From Oleiphilaceae bacterium (GTDB taxonomy: Bacteria; Pseudomonadota; Gammaproteobacteria; Pseudomonadales; Oleiphilaceae): a stretch of DNA of 64,000 nucleotides. Below are positions 51,562 through 60,565 of the stretch, in pieces (positions within the stretch are counted from its first letter, which is position 1; each line of letters opens with the position of its first letter). Made by a program: the position numbers and the translations under genes. Location: NCBI GenBank assembly GCA_018334495.1, contig JAGXLV010000001.1, forward strand, positions 1-64,000, in the 5' to 3' direction. Under the pieces are notes generated by a model that was given only the letters and a program-made list of their open reading frames with translations, had not been told where the DNA came from and ran no database searches.

Positions 51562-52851
51562 ATGTTTTTATTGGCTCGACTAAAGCGGCAGGCGATGTTT
51601 TTGGTGTTGTTGTGCGGCCTGGGCGCACCCGCCGCCGCGGTCACAGTGGCAGGCCTTTACACGGTCCAGGTGCCGGTCGCGAGCTCCTCGCCGGCGGATC
51701 GTCAGCAAGCTTATGCAAAGGGCCTCGAGCAAGTCCTGGCGCGAGTCTCCGGCGACACCGATTTGCTCGAACAGGGGCGTGCCAGCGAATTGCTTGCGGA
51801 TGCGGAAGCCATGGTTCAGTCCTATCAGTTTCTGCGGGGCTCCGGTGACGATGACCAGGATCAGCTGCGGATGAGTTTTGGCTCAGTGGCCGTCAATCGG
51901 GCCCTGGCTTCGATCGATGCCCCGGTCTGGGGTGCCAATCGGCCGCTTACGCTGGCCTGGATTGTTGTGGAGGCGCAGGGTAGGCGGGATTTACTGGTGC
52001 GACAGGAAGAGGACGCACAATCAGACGACTGGCAGACAGCTTTTATTGAGGCGGCCGGTGACCGGGGCTTGCCCCTGATTCTGCCGCCTGAGGCGCGCCG
52101 CGAGAATAGCCGCCTTTTATCCGAAGTTCGCGGACAATTCATGGGCCCGGTCAGGGACGCCTCGGAGAATATCGAACATAACCTGTTGGCGGTGGTCAGT
52201 GTCAGTCGCAGCGGTGGTGCCTGGCAGGCGTCCTGGCGCATGGAAGGTGAAGGTATTGAAGACAATCAGGAAGTAGTGTCTGGCAATAGCCCGGGGTCTG
52301 TGGCCGAGAAAGTGATCGGGGCATGGGCGGACCTGCTCGCAGATCGATATGCCGTATCCGCCGGTGACGTTGACAGTGCCGCTCGCGTCGATATTGTTGT
52401 CGAGGGCGTTAACACTCTGGATGATTTCGCCACGGCTGTTTCCGCACTGAATAAAATGACGCCGGTGGCGAGTTCCGACCCAGTCCAGGTCAAAGCAGAC
52501 AGAATGACTTTTAAGGTCGTCATTTCAGGAGAAGTTGCTCAGCTTGAACAATATATCGCCCTGGATCAGCGTTTTGTCGCCAAGGGCCCCGACTCGACGG
52601 GATTAGCTGACACCGCCGCAGCCACTTCTGTAAAGGATCAGACCTCCCGGCAAGATGAACAACCGGTGCAGTTGGTTCCCGAAAGGGATTCAGACACCGG
52701 CAATGCCGAAGCGGGCTCGTTGTTTCAGTATCAGCCTTTAGTGCAGACTCGGGAAGAAGACCGGGAGGCGGCATTCGAATCTCTTTATCCAACTCTGAGG
52801 TATCGGTGGCAGGGCGCCCCGATTGTCGCCCCGGAGGCCTCCGGGCAATAA
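51562..52851 (+). CDS. DUF2066 exported protein
   Basis: The 429-residue protein has a signal peptide (FLVLLCGLGAPAAA) and the DUF2066 core: LYTVQVPVASSSPADRQQAYAKGLEQVLARVSGD and WGANRPLTLAWIVVEAQGRRDL. The last 100 residues are Gln/Glu-rich and low in predicted structure. The family commonly lies between purM and hda; its function is unknown. AGGGTG precedes the ATG. Confidence 0.88.
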   Translation: MFLLARLKRQAMFLVLLCGLGAPAAAVTVAGLYTVQVPVASSSPADRQQAYAKGLEQVLARVSGDTDLLEQGRASELLADAEAMVQSYQFLRGSGDDDQDQLRMSFGSVAVNRALASIDAPVWGANRPLTLAWIVVEAQGRRDLLVRQEEDAQSDDWQTAFIEAAGDRGLPLILPPEARRENSRLLSEVRGQFMGPVRDASENIEHNLLAVVSVSRSGGAWQASWRMEGEGIEDNQEVVSGNSPGSVAEKVIGAWADLLADRYAVSAGDVDSAARVDIVVEGVNTLDDFATAVSALNKMTPVASSDPVQVKADRMTFKVVISGEVAQLEQYIALDQRFVAKGPDSTGLADTAAATSVKDQTSRQDEQPVQLVPERDSDTGNAEAGSLFQYQPLVQTREEDREAAFESLYPTLRYRWQGAPIVAPEASGQ

Positions 52852-52878
52852 AAAGGTTACGACCGGAGTGGAGAAACC

Positions 52879-53439
52879 ATGAGAGCAGATCACTGGCGCT
52901 GGATTCCAAATGCACTCACGTTACTCCGTATTGTGTTAATTATTCCTTTTGCGGCCAGCCTGTTTGAGACGCAATACCGGCTGGCGCTAGGCGTTTTTGC
53001 CGTGGCGGCAGTGAGCGACGGTTTTGATGGATTTCTGGCCCGCCGATTCGACTGGAGCAGTCGAGTCGGGGCCATTGCGGATCCGCTTGCGGACAAAGCG
53101 TTACTGATTACAGCTTATCTCATGCTTGCGATTACGGACGTTTTGCCTCTGTGGCTGTTTGCCTTGGTGCTGGGCAGAGATTTGGTCATCATAACAGGGG
53201 CACTGGTCTATCATTTTTATATCGGTCGCTATGAAATGCAGCCGAGCTTGCTTGGCAAATTGAATACCTTGGTGCAAATTCTGGTCATCCTGGCGATTAT
53301 AGTGCTGTTGGCCGGGTTGCCTATGCCCGATTGGGTGCTGCCGGCCGGAATCTGGTTGGTGACAGTCTCCACGCTCGTGAGCGGGTTGCACTACGTTTTT
53401 GTTTGGACGGGGCGGGCATGGCAGGCGAAACGGAAATAA
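52879..53439 (+). CDS. CDP-alcohol phosphatidyltransferase family protein
   Basis: This 186-residue membrane enzyme has the complete CDP-alcohol phosphotransferase motif D-G-x2-A-R-x8-G-x3-D-x3-D in DGFLARRFDWSSRVGAIADP and the next LAD. About five hydrophobic segments are seen. It may be a PgsA-like or cardiolipin-synthase-like enzyme; the acceptor alcohol cannot be decided from sequence alone. Its 3' end overlaps hda by 22 bases. Confidence 0.9.
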   Translation: MRADHWRWIPNALTLLRIVLIIPFAASLFETQYRLALGVFAVAAVSDGFDGFLARRFDWSSRVGAIADPLADKALLITAYLMLAITDVLPLWLFALVLGRDLVIITGALVYHFYIGRYEMQPSLLGKLNTLVQILVILAIIVLLAGLPMPDWVLPAGIWLVTVSTLVSGLHYVFVWTGRAWQAKRK

Positions 53440-54131
53440 GTCAGCGCCAACTTACGCTTGGACTGCGTCTCGGTGACTATGCCACCTTTGATAATTTCCA
53501 CGGCGGTCGTAATGCCGGGGTGGCGCAGCAGTTAAGCGCGCTGAGCAGAGACCAAAACGCCCCGGTGGTTGTGCTTTGCGGTGCTGAAAACACAGGGAAA
53601 AGCCACCTTCTTCAGGCAGTCTGTCATGCCGTGGAGCAACACAGCGATTCTGTGATGTGCCTTAGCATGGCGGAACTGACCTTGGCGAGCCCCGGCATCC
53701 TGGAAGGGTTGGAACAGCATAGCCTGGTCGCCATTGACGACCTTGACTCTGTGGCGGGCAAAACTGAATGGGAAGAAGCCCTGTTCCACCTATACAATCG
53801 CATATTGGATTGCGGTCATCGACTTCTGGTTACACTCAGTGACACGCCGGCGCAGGTGCCTTTTGCGCTTGAGGATCTGGTTTCGCGCCTCAGCCATGGT
53901 GTCCTGCTGCAATTGGGCCTTTATCGTGACGAGGATTACCTGACGATTCTTCGCGCCCGCGCCGAGCAGCGTGGGTTGGCGATGAACGACGACGTTGCCT
54001 CCTATATTTTGCGGCGGGCGCCACGAAAGCTTGGGGAGCTATTAGCCATCCTGGATCGGCTCGATGACAATTCATTGAGAGCGCAGCGGGGCCTGACCGT
54101 GCCTTTCGTCAGAGCGGTAATGAACTGGTAA
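53418..54131 (+). CDS. hda: DnaA regulatory inactivator Hda
   Basis: Starting at the ATG at 53418 gives 237 residues; the longer ORF overlaps the upstream gene. The DnaA-like AAA+ domain begins QLTLGLRLGDYATFDNFHGG, with Walker A VLCGAENTGKSHLLQAV, Walker B SLVAIDDLDSVAG and the arginine-rich helix near YILRRAPRKLGELLAILDRL. Hda with the sliding clamp converts DnaA-ATP to DnaA-ADP after initiation. Its place after a CDP-alcohol transferase gene is common in gammaproteobacteria. Confidence 0.95.
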   Translation: MAGETEISQRQLTLGLRLGDYATFDNFHGGRNAGVAQQLSALSRDQNAPVVVLCGAENTGKSHLLQAVCHAVEQHSDSVMCLSMAELTLASPGILEGLEQHSLVAIDDLDSVAGKTEWEEALFHLYNRILDCGHRLLVTLSDTPAQVPFALEDLVSRLSHGVLLQLGLYRDEDYLTILRARAEQRGLAMNDDVASYILRRAPRKLGELLAILDRLDDNSLRAQRGLTVPFVRAVMNW

Positions 54132-54201
54132 GGTTCGATCAACGCCGTGGGTCTTTGCAAACCGTTTTTTTTCAAGTGATAACGAATTGCCAGGGGGCAT
54201 G

Positions 54202-54996
54202 ATGATACGAGTAGTTTTTAACCAGAAAGGCGGTGTGGGAAAATCCAGCATTGCCTGTAACCTGGCGGCCATCGGAGCGGCCGAAGGCAGGCGAACGCTG
54301 GTTGTCGACCTGGACCCGCAAGGCAATTCAACCCATTATCTGCTCGGCCGTGCTGCTGCCGAGTTGAAAGATACGGTGGCTGATTTGTTGGAGCAAACCG
54401 TTGCCTTCACCATGTTTACGCGCCGTGCCGATGAATTTGTGCATGCATCGCCCTATGAGAATCTGTTTGTGTTGCCGGCGAGTCCCGAGCTGGAGTTCCT
54501 TGAACGCAAGCTGGAAGCCAAACACAAGATTTATAAATTGCGCGAAGCCCTCAGGAAATTGGGTGAAAATTTTGACGATATTTATATCGACACCGCCCCT
54601 TCATTTAATTTTTACGCCCGTTCAGCTCTTATTGCCGCAGACAGGTGCCTGATTCCGTTCGATTGTGATGATTTTTCCCGTCATGCGCTTTACAACATTT
54701 TGTCGGAAATCCGTGACTTGCAGGAAGACCACAATGAGAATCTGGTCGTCGAGGGTGTCGTCGCAAACCAGTTCCAGGCGCGGGCATCGCTGCCACGCCA
54801 ACTCGTTCGGGAATTGACCGAAGAGGGCCTGCCCATGTTGCCTGTGAGGTTGTCCAGTTCGGTCAAAATGAAAGAGTCTCACCAGGTCAATAAGCCTTTG
54901 ATTCATTATGCGCCGCGCCACGCACTTACGCGCCAGTATGTGGATCTTTATCGTCTTCTGCGCGGTGAGTCCGTGGAACTGGAACCCTTGCTTTAA
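54202..54996 (+). CDS. ParA/Soj-family ATPase, orphan
   Basis: The 264-residue protein starts at the ATG at 54202, which is 4 bases after AGGGGG; TTG and ATG codons just upstream are too close to it. MIRVVFNQKGGVGKSSIACNLA is the deviant Walker A, TLVVDLDPQGNSTHYLLG the A' region, and DIYIDTAPSFNFYARSAL Walker B. No parB or centromere-like repeats are nearby, so it is probably not the chromosome partition ParA. A role in positioning some other cargo is possible. The YqcC-family gene follows 10 bases later. Confidence 0.92.
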   Translation: MIRVVFNQKGGVGKSSIACNLAAIGAAEGRRTLVVDLDPQGNSTHYLLGRAAAELKDTVADLLEQTVAFTMFTRRADEFVHASPYENLFVLPASPELEFLERKLEAKHKIYKLREALRKLGENFDDIYIDTAPSFNFYARSALIAADRCLIPFDCDDFSRHALYNILSEIRDLQEDHNENLVVEGVVANQFQARASLPRQLVRELTEEGLPMLPVRLSSSVKMKESHQVNKPLIHYAPRHALTRQYVDLYRLLRGESVELEPLL

Positions 54997-55006
54997 CGAG
55001 GTAACA

Positions 55007-55336
55007 ATGCCGATGATAGCTCAGGTAGCAGACAGCCTTTTGGCTATTGAAGCGGAGATGCGCCGACTCTCGATCTGGGCGAGCGAGCCCCCTCCGGCCA
55101 GTGCTCTTGAAAGCAGTCAGCCGTTTTGTATCGACACCCTTGAATTTACTGAATGGCTCCAGTTTATTTTCCTGCCGCGTATGACCGTTCTGGTCGAGCA
55201 GGGGCAGGCACTGCCAGCGCTATCGGGAATTGCTCCCATGGCTGAAGAATATTTCCGTGGCCAGCAAAAGCGCGCCGCAGGGCTGATCCGGGAACTGGAG
55301 GTTATGGACCAGTCTCTCTCCGGCAGTTCGGGTTAG
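55007..55336 (+). CDS. yqcC: YqcC family protein (DUF446)
   Basis: The 109-residue all-helical protein starts at the ATG at 55007 behind a good CGAGGTAA site; the ORF's upstream part overlaps the ParA gene. The pattern ADSLLAIEAEMRRLSIWASE, FCIDTLEFTEWLQFIFLPRM and EQGQALP is that of the YqcC/DUF446 family. The function is unknown; in E. coli it lies beside a pseudouridine synthase gene (truC), not parA. Tight spacing suggests cotranscription with the ParA ATPase. Confidence 0.85.
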   Translation: MPMIAQVADSLLAIEAEMRRLSIWASEPPPASALESSQPFCIDTLEFTEWLQFIFLPRMTVLVEQGQALPALSGIAPMAEEYFRGQQKRAAGLIRELEVMDQSLSGSSG

Positions 55337-55377
55337 AATTCCGCTGCCTCACATCGGCACAATAATCCTCGATTGGG

Positions 55378-56232
55378 TCACTCAATCGCATCCAGCCGCA
55401 TGGAAAGATCCGTTGCACGCAGGTCCTTGGTTAGCGCCCCGATTGAAATATAGTCTACGCCCGTTTCTGCAACTGCAACCAACGTGTTTGAACTGATCCC
55501 GCCCGAGGCCTCCAGTGTGGATCGTCCCGCTGACCATGCAACCGCAGTGCGGATATCATCAAGGGTGAATTCATCGAGCATGATGATATCAGCACCGGCG
55601 TCCAGCGCCTCACGGACCTCTGCCAGATTTTCGGTTTCAACCTCCACTGGTTTTCCGGGTGCTATCGTTCGTGCCAGAGTGATGGCTTTTGTGATGGAGC
55701 CGCAGGCTGTAATGTGGTTTTCTTTGATCAGAAAAGCATCATACAAACCCATGCGGTGGTTATGACATCCGCCACACGTCACTGCGTATTTCTGGGCCAG
55801 CCTCAGACCGGGTAGGGTTTTGCGCGTATCCAGAAGCTTGGCGCCTGTATGCTGGACTTGGCGGGCGAGTGCGTGGCATTGACTGGCAACGCCGGACATC
55901 GTCTGCAGCCAGTTGAGCGCCGTGCGTTCAGCGATGAGCAGGCTGCGGGCGTTGCCGGCGCAGGTAAACAGGGTCTGATTGGCGGCCACTGTGTCGCCAT
56001 CCCCGGCAAACCAGCTTAGTTTGACGGTCTCATCAATCTGCCGGAAAACCTCGTCGACCCACTGGCGGCCCGCCAGAGTGGTATTCTCTCGGGTGATTAC
56101 GCGCCCCGATGTTATCCGGTCGGCCGGAATTAGAGCGGCAGTGATATCGCCATCACCAATATCTTCCCTGAGACTGATGGCAACGGATTCAATGCGGGAT
56201 TGGCGGAGTTTTTCTGTCAGCGCGTTAGTCAT
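55378..56232 (-). CDS. nadC: Nicotinate-nucleotide pyrophosphorylase (QPRTase)
   Basis: The 284-residue protein has the quinolinate phosphoribosyltransferase motifs [15 protein letters not shown], the active-site block [37 protein letters not shown] and [11 protein letters not shown]. It makes nicotinate mononucleotide from quinolinate. Neighbouring ampD and ampE are partners of nadC in E. coli too, where nadC is divergent from ampDE; here the DUF1631 gene is inserted between. Confidence 0.97.
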   Translation of the reverse strand: MTNALTEKLRQSRIESVAISLREDIGDGDITAALIPADRITSGRVITRENTTLAGRQWVDEVFRQIDETVKLSWFAGDGDTVAANQTLFTCAGNARSLLIAERTALNWLQTMSGVASQCHALARQVQHTGAKLLDTRKTLPGLRLAQKYAVTCGGCHNHRMGLYDAFLIKENHITACGSITKAITLARTIAPGKPVEVETENLAEVREALDAGADIIMLDEFTLDDIRTAVAWSAGRSTLEASGGISSNTLVAVAETGVDYISIGALTKDLRATDLSMRLDAIE

Positions 56233-56546
56233 GACGGGTATGGGCCCAGGTTAACGATCAATGCGAGATTCTAGCGCGTGATCCTGATCAACGCCAAATT
56301 GCCTGGTGCCTCGCCATGACGAAAAGTGACCATGAACGTCATTTTTCGGCCCCCTGCTCATCCCCGATCCGGGCAACCGCCTATCCAAAAAAGCCACTGA
56401 AGACAGAACTATGACGCCGTGCCAGACCAAAAATGTGACAGACATCTGATAAACACAAAAGGCGACAAAGTTTGACACACAAAGCGGGTCCAACGCCTTA
56501 TGATCACCGCAAGATATCGGAAAAATGCTGATTCGGAGTCGGGGCT
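56233..56546. promoter_or_regulatory. Divergent promoter region between nadC and DUF1631 gene
   Basis: No gene is seen in these 314 bases. Three elements stand out: an FNR/ANR-like box (56278-56291), an imperfect inverted repeat CGAAAAGTGAC-7-GTCATTTTTCG (56320-56348), and TTGACA (56472-56477) with TATGAT (56499-56504) before the DUF1631 gene. The last two are 21 bases apart, which is too long for an ideal sigma-70 promoter. Confidence 0.45.
56278..56291. promoter_or_regulatory. FNR/ANR-like box upstream of nadC
   Basis: GTGAT-CCTG-ATCAA matches the symmetric FNR/ANR consensus TTGAT-N4-ATCAA at 9 of 10 positions. It is 46 bases upstream of the nadC start. One such match in 64 kb can arise by chance, so it is a candidate only. 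Confidence 0.3.
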
Positions 56547-58850
56547 ATGGCGAAGGACAACAAGGTAATTAATTTCAAGTCAGGTTCGGGCGCAGATGCG
56601 CACACCATTCCTGCCGCCCTGATTCGTCTGCGTGATGCCTCTGGGGGATCCTTGTCCAAGGTTTTATCGGCATTTTTTGACAGCTCCGACGATGCTCTGT
56701 TCAACATGGCGGACAAGGCCGGTTCAAATCAGGAGCAGGTTGTCTATTTTGACGCCATGCGCGAATTGCGCCTGCACCGTACCCGGGTGACCCGTACAGT
56801 CTTGCAATGGGTGGCGCGCGCCTTCAACGACATTGGCCAGTTTGACCCGCAGCCGGACAGTCGCGGTCTCAGTGAGGTGAATCAGGAGTCGCTTACATTA
56901 ATGGATACGAATCAGCTGGAACAGAAGGTTGCGTTGGACAGCCTGATCAGCAAGCTTCGTGCTCGTTACGCAGAGCCGATCCATCTGCTCAAAACTCGTT
57001 GCGCCTATCTTTTGCCGGATGCCCGGCTGGAAGAGCGCCAAATGCCGCTTAGTCCGGAAGTGATTTGCACCGGTCTCGGCGGAGCCTGCCGTGACCTGGA
57101 TATCGACATCCGGGCCAAACTGGTGATCTTCAAACTTTTCGATCGATTGTTCGTTGACCAACTTGATGATGTTTATAATGAGGCCAACCGCCTGTTGAAA
57201 GCCGAAGGCGTTTTGCCTGAGTTAAAGAGCGGTCAGGGAACTGGCCAAGAGACACCGGCGGCAAATCACTCCAGGCAACCACCGGCCCGGCAACAATCAG
57301 CACAAGAACAACCAAATCAGAGAGATACCGATGATGCGGCGGCAGGGGGGAGTATAACCTTTTCGCAACTGTCTGCTTTGCTTAGACAGGACACCACTTC
57401 CGGACCTTACCAACAAAAGGGTACTCGCTACAGAATTGATACGCCCTCGCTTTTGGTAAAGTTGGGCGCAGCCCAGAGGTCGGATGCCCGGCTTGAATCC
57501 AGTGGCGAGGTCGTCCCGCTGGCGCAACAACTGCAACAGGTTCTTGTCTCTGACTCTGGGGAGTCCATGGGGTTGCAGCAGGTGGATGGCGAAGTCATTA
57601 ACCTGGTCTCCATGCTGTTTGATTTTATCCTGGAGGATCGCCAGGTGCCGACCCTGATGAAAGCCCTGATCGGACGGCTACAGATACCAGTGCTCAAGGT
57701 CGCGCTTTGTGACCGGGGTTTTTTCAATCGGGGCGGTCATCCGGCCAGAAAATTACTTAATGAAATGGCAATGGCCGCGATCGGCTGGAACGAAAAAGCA
57801 AAAGGACAAAGAGATCCTCTCCGGGAAAAAATTGAGGGGATAGTTGATCGTCTGTTGAACGAATTCACTGATAACGTCGAATTATTCGCTGAGCTGTTGG
57901 AAGATTTTAGCGCCTTTATGGACAGTGACCGGCGCCGTCGAGAGTTGGTTGAGAAACGCCTGACAGATGCGGAAGAAGGTCGGGCCCGCCAGGAAGAGGC
58001 CAGGCAGGCCGTGGATAATCTGCTCAAGGAAGCGCTGGTCGGCAGTGATGTGCCAAAGGCTGTGGAGTCATTGCTGCTGGGGCCCTGGCACAGCTACCTG
58101 CAATGGGTCTTTTTGCGGGAGGGTGCAAACAGTGACCTCTGGGACCGGGCCTCGGGGCTGACCGCGCAACTGGTCTGGACTCTGGATCCCAGGCCAGTGC
58201 GGGCCTCTACGCGAAGCGAGCTTCTCAAGGCGATTCCCGCACTGGTGGATAACTTGCGCAAGGGCCTGCAAAGCATCTCCTGGGATCCTTTCGCTATCGA
58301 TAGGGCTATCCGTGATCTTGAACTGGCTCACCTGGATGTGCTGCAAGAGTTAATTTTGCCTCGGGAACGGAGGCCAGCCAAAACCAAGCCGACGCCACAA
58401 GGCGCGGGCCAGTTTGCAGGGGACGAAGGCGAAATTGTACCGGAGGTCGGACAGAGCTCGGCGCCGGTGTCAGTAGCTCCGGTCAGCGAGCCGGTAGCGC
58501 AGCGTCCAGGTCAGGCGGCAGCGGTGGCAGAGGCGGAGCCATCAGTCGGAATCGAAGCCGAACCCGTTAATCAAAAGTTCCTGCAACATGCCGATCACCT
58601 GAGAGTGGGAGCCTGGATCGAATTGCAGGGCGCGAATCAACGAGTTCGCTGTAAACTGGCTGCGTTCATCAAGGCAACCGACAAATACATTTTTGTCAAT
58701 CGAAATGGCGCCAAGGTCGCCGAGTACAATCGCGAGGAGTTGGCCCGCACACTCGCATCCGGGGATATCATTTTGCTTGATGACGGGCTGATTTTTGACC
58801 GGGCGCTTGAGTCCATTATTGATAACCTGCGCCACAGTCGTCGTGACTAA
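56547..58850 (+). CDS. DUF1631 family protein
   Basis: The 767-residue cytoplasmic protein matches the DUF1631 family, sometimes mis-annotated as thymidine phosphorylase. The N-terminal part (SKVLSAFFDSSDDALFNMAD) and central helical regions (LIGRLQIPVLKVALCDRGFF) are separated by a Gln/Pro-rich linker (about 225-270). The last 85 residues (LRVGAWIELQGANQRVRCKL and YIFVNRNGAKVAEY) form a small beta-rich domain resembling PilZ-like modules, though the RxxxR and (D/N)xSxxG binding motifs of c-di-GMP-binding PilZ are not evident. The function is unknown. Confidence 0.85.
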   Translation: MAKDNKVINFKSGSGADAHTIPAALIRLRDASGGSLSKVLSAFFDSSDDALFNMADKAGSNQEQVVYFDAMRELRLHRTRVTRTVLQWVARAFNDIGQFDPQPDSRGLSEVNQESLTLMDTNQLEQKVALDSLISKLRARYAEPIHLLKTRCAYLLPDARLEERQMPLSPEVICTGLGGACRDLDIDIRAKLVIFKLFDRLFVDQLDDVYNEANRLLKAEGVLPELKSGQGTGQETPAANHSRQPPARQQSAQEQPNQRDTDDAAAGGSITFSQLSALLRQDTTSGPYQQKGTRYRIDTPSLLVKLGAAQRSDARLESSGEVVPLAQQLQQVLVSDSGESMGLQQVDGEVINLVSMLFDFILEDRQVPTLMKALIGRLQIPVLKVALCDRGFFNRGGHPARKLLNEMAMAAIGWNEKAKGQRDPLREKIEGIVDRLLNEFTDNVELFAELLEDFSAFMDSDRRRRELVEKRLTDAEEGRARQEEARQAVDNLLKEALVGSDVPKAVESLLLGPWHSYLQWVFLREGANSDLWDRASGLTAQLVWTLDPRPVRASTRSELLKAIPALVDNLRKGLQSISWDPFAIDRAIRDLELAHLDVLQELILPRERRPAKTKPTPQGAGQFAGDEGEIVPEVGQSSAPVSVAPVSEPVAQRPGQAAAVAEAEPSVGIEAEPVNQKFLQHADHLRVGAWIELQGANQRVRCKLAAFIKATDKYIFVNRNGAKVAEYNREELARTLASGDIILLDDGLIFDRALESIIDNLRHSRRD

Positions 58851-58934
58851 AAACCGCACTGAACCTTCCGCTTCATCAGGCGTCACTAGTGGCATCAACT
58901 GGCGGACCGATCGGGTCTGTGTTTCAATTACCGC

Positions 58935-58965
58935 TTGATTAATCAACCGATCCGGCCTGGATCGG
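58935..58965. promoter_or_regulatory. Two adjacent palindromes upstream of ampD
   Basis: A perfect 12-bp palindrome TTGATTAATCAA (58935-58946) is directly followed by the hairpin CCGATCC-GGCCT-GGATCGG (58947-58965). The second ends 9 bases before the ATG at 58975. The first could be an operator, and the second could mask the ribosome binding site or act as a weak terminator after the DUF1631 gene; no T-tract follows. Confidence 0.4.
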
Positions 58966-58974
58966 GAAGCATTC

Positions 58975-59649
58975 ATGGCGCCGGCTCACCATGCTGTGCC
59001 GGCCTTGCGGCAGTATGCAATGACATTGACTCCAATTGATCGCGCGATACCAGAGAGAGCCGCAAGGCTGAGAGTTTCCGGACGTTTAAGCGGGGCGCGC
59101 TGGTGTCCGTCGCCCAATTTTGGCGCTCGTCCTTCGGATTGCGGGATTTCACTCCTGGTTATACATAATATCAGCCTGCCCCCCGGCCAGTATGCCGGTC
59201 CTGCCATTGAGCAATTTTTTTGTAACCAGCTGGATCCGCGAGAGCATCCCTACTTCGAGTCTATTGCGGGCATGCAGGTGTCGTCCCATTTACTGATTCG
59301 CCGCGACGGGGAGTGCGTCCAGTTCGTCAATCTGCGTGATCGGGCCTGGCATGCCGGGCGCTCAAGTTTTGAGGGGCGCCCGGAGTGTAATGATTATTCC
59401 ATCGGTATTGAGCTTGAGGGAACGGATCATGAGTCCTACACAGAGTTGCAGTACCAGACTTTGGACCGGGTAAGTCGCCAGATCATGGCGGCCTGGCCGG
59501 CGATTACCGGAGCGCGTGTGACTGGCCACAGCGACATTGCGCCTGGTCGAAAAACCGATCCGGGCCCAGCTTTCGACTGGCAGGGTTACCGGCAGCGACT
59601 GCAGAAATGCCGGGAGCCGGGACGCTCTTCCAGGGATGTAGGCGGATGA
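58975..59649 (+). CDS. ampD: 1,6-anhydro-N-acetylmuramyl-L-alanine amidase AmpD
   Basis: The zinc amidase of the amidase_2 fold has metal ligands in LLVIHNISLPPGQYAG, GRSSFEGRPECNDYSIGIEL and GHSDIAPGRKTDPGPAFDW. It is 224 residues from this ATG; a second ATG at 59020 gives 209 residues and may be the real start because E. coli AmpD is 183. The enzyme recycles cytoplasmic anhydromuropeptides and so keeps beta-lactamase induction low where AmpR/AmpC exist; neither is in the window. It overlaps ampE by 4 bases. Confidence 0.95.
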   Translation: MAPAHHAVPALRQYAMTLTPIDRAIPERAARLRVSGRLSGARWCPSPNFGARPSDCGISLLVIHNISLPPGQYAGPAIEQFFCNQLDPREHPYFESIAGMQVSSHLLIRRDGECVQFVNLRDRAWHAGRSSFEGRPECNDYSIGIELEGTDHESYTELQYQTLDRVSRQIMAAWPAITGARVTGHSDIAPGRKTDPGPAFDWQGYRQRLQKCREPGRSSRDVGG

Positions 59650-60539
59650 CTTTCATCACGCTACTGCTGGCTTATATCGCTCGACGCGGCCTTGATAATA
59701 CTCGTCGCCTTGATCCGGAGGTGTTTTGGGATCGGTATTGCAAGGCGGCAACACCAGCTTCTCCTAACCGGGGCACACTTCTGGGGCGAGGCGTAGCTGC
59801 GGTATTGGTGCCTTCGTTGCTTCTGATTTTGCTTGACTCCTCACTGCGGCAAGTTTCTTACGGATTCCTTCTGGGATACGGCCTGGATTTTGTATTCCTG
59901 GTGGTTCTTATGGGAATGCCAGCCTGGAGGGGGCGTCTGGAAGCCTACGGTGACGCCTGGCAAAGCGGCGATATGCAGGCGGCTTGGCACCACGTCAAGG
60001 GATGCCTCAGGGAGCGAGAACGTCACTCGGCGACCACACCGGAAACGCTGCACCTGGCTTTTTCGGGCCGTTTCATGACAACAGTCTTCGAGCGCTACTT
60101 TTTGATTATGTTCTGGTATCTGGTGGGGGGTATTGGGGTCGCCTTCCTTGTACGCGGCGTTCTCGCGCTGCGGGATCACTGGCCACAGGCGGCTGCAAGG
60201 CCGAGGTTTGCACTGGTTGCGGAAGTCCTGGCCTGGCTGCCGGCCAGGTTGCTGGCCTTTTCCTTCGGTCTTGCTGGCGACCTCAGCGGTTGGCTTGATC
60301 AAAGCCGACGCTATTTTCTATCGTTTACCGTAAAGTCGGAAATGGTTTTGATGACCGCCGCCAACAGCGCTCTGACCGGTTTTGCGCTGGACCCCATAAG
60401 GTTTGCCAGGCTGCACCCGGACGAGTGGCTGGCCTTCGGCTCCAGGAGTCTTATGGCGGTTCGCAACCTTCTCAACCGAAGTCTTCTGGTCTGGATCTGT
60501 GTCCTGGCGCTGCTGGTTATTGCGGGAATCCTGAAATAA
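59646..60539 (+). CDS. ampE: AmpE-family inner membrane protein
   Basis: Started at the ATG overlapping the ampD stop (297 residues). It has about four membrane segments and the family N-terminus TFITLLLAYIARRGLD. The C-terminal half contains FLSFTVKSEMVLMTAANSAL. AmpE is a CobD/CbiB-related membrane protein paired with AmpD and proposed to sense cell-wall state; its biochemical role is unproven. Confidence 0.93.
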   Translation: MTFITLLLAYIARRGLDNTRRLDPEVFWDRYCKAATPASPNRGTLLGRGVAAVLVPSLLLILLDSSLRQVSYGFLLGYGLDFVFLVVLMGMPAWRGRLEAYGDAWQSGDMQAAWHHVKGCLRERERHSATTPETLHLAFSGRFMTTVFERYFLIMFWYLVGGIGVAFLVRGVLALRDHWPQAAARPRFALVAEVLAWLPARLLAFSFGLAGDLSGWLDQSRRYFLSFTVKSEMVLMTAANSALTGFALDPIRFARLHPDEWLAFGSRSLMAVRNLLNRSLLVWICVLALLVIAGILK

Positions 60540-60565
60540 GCAAGCCGCAAAGCGTGGCGGTGAGA

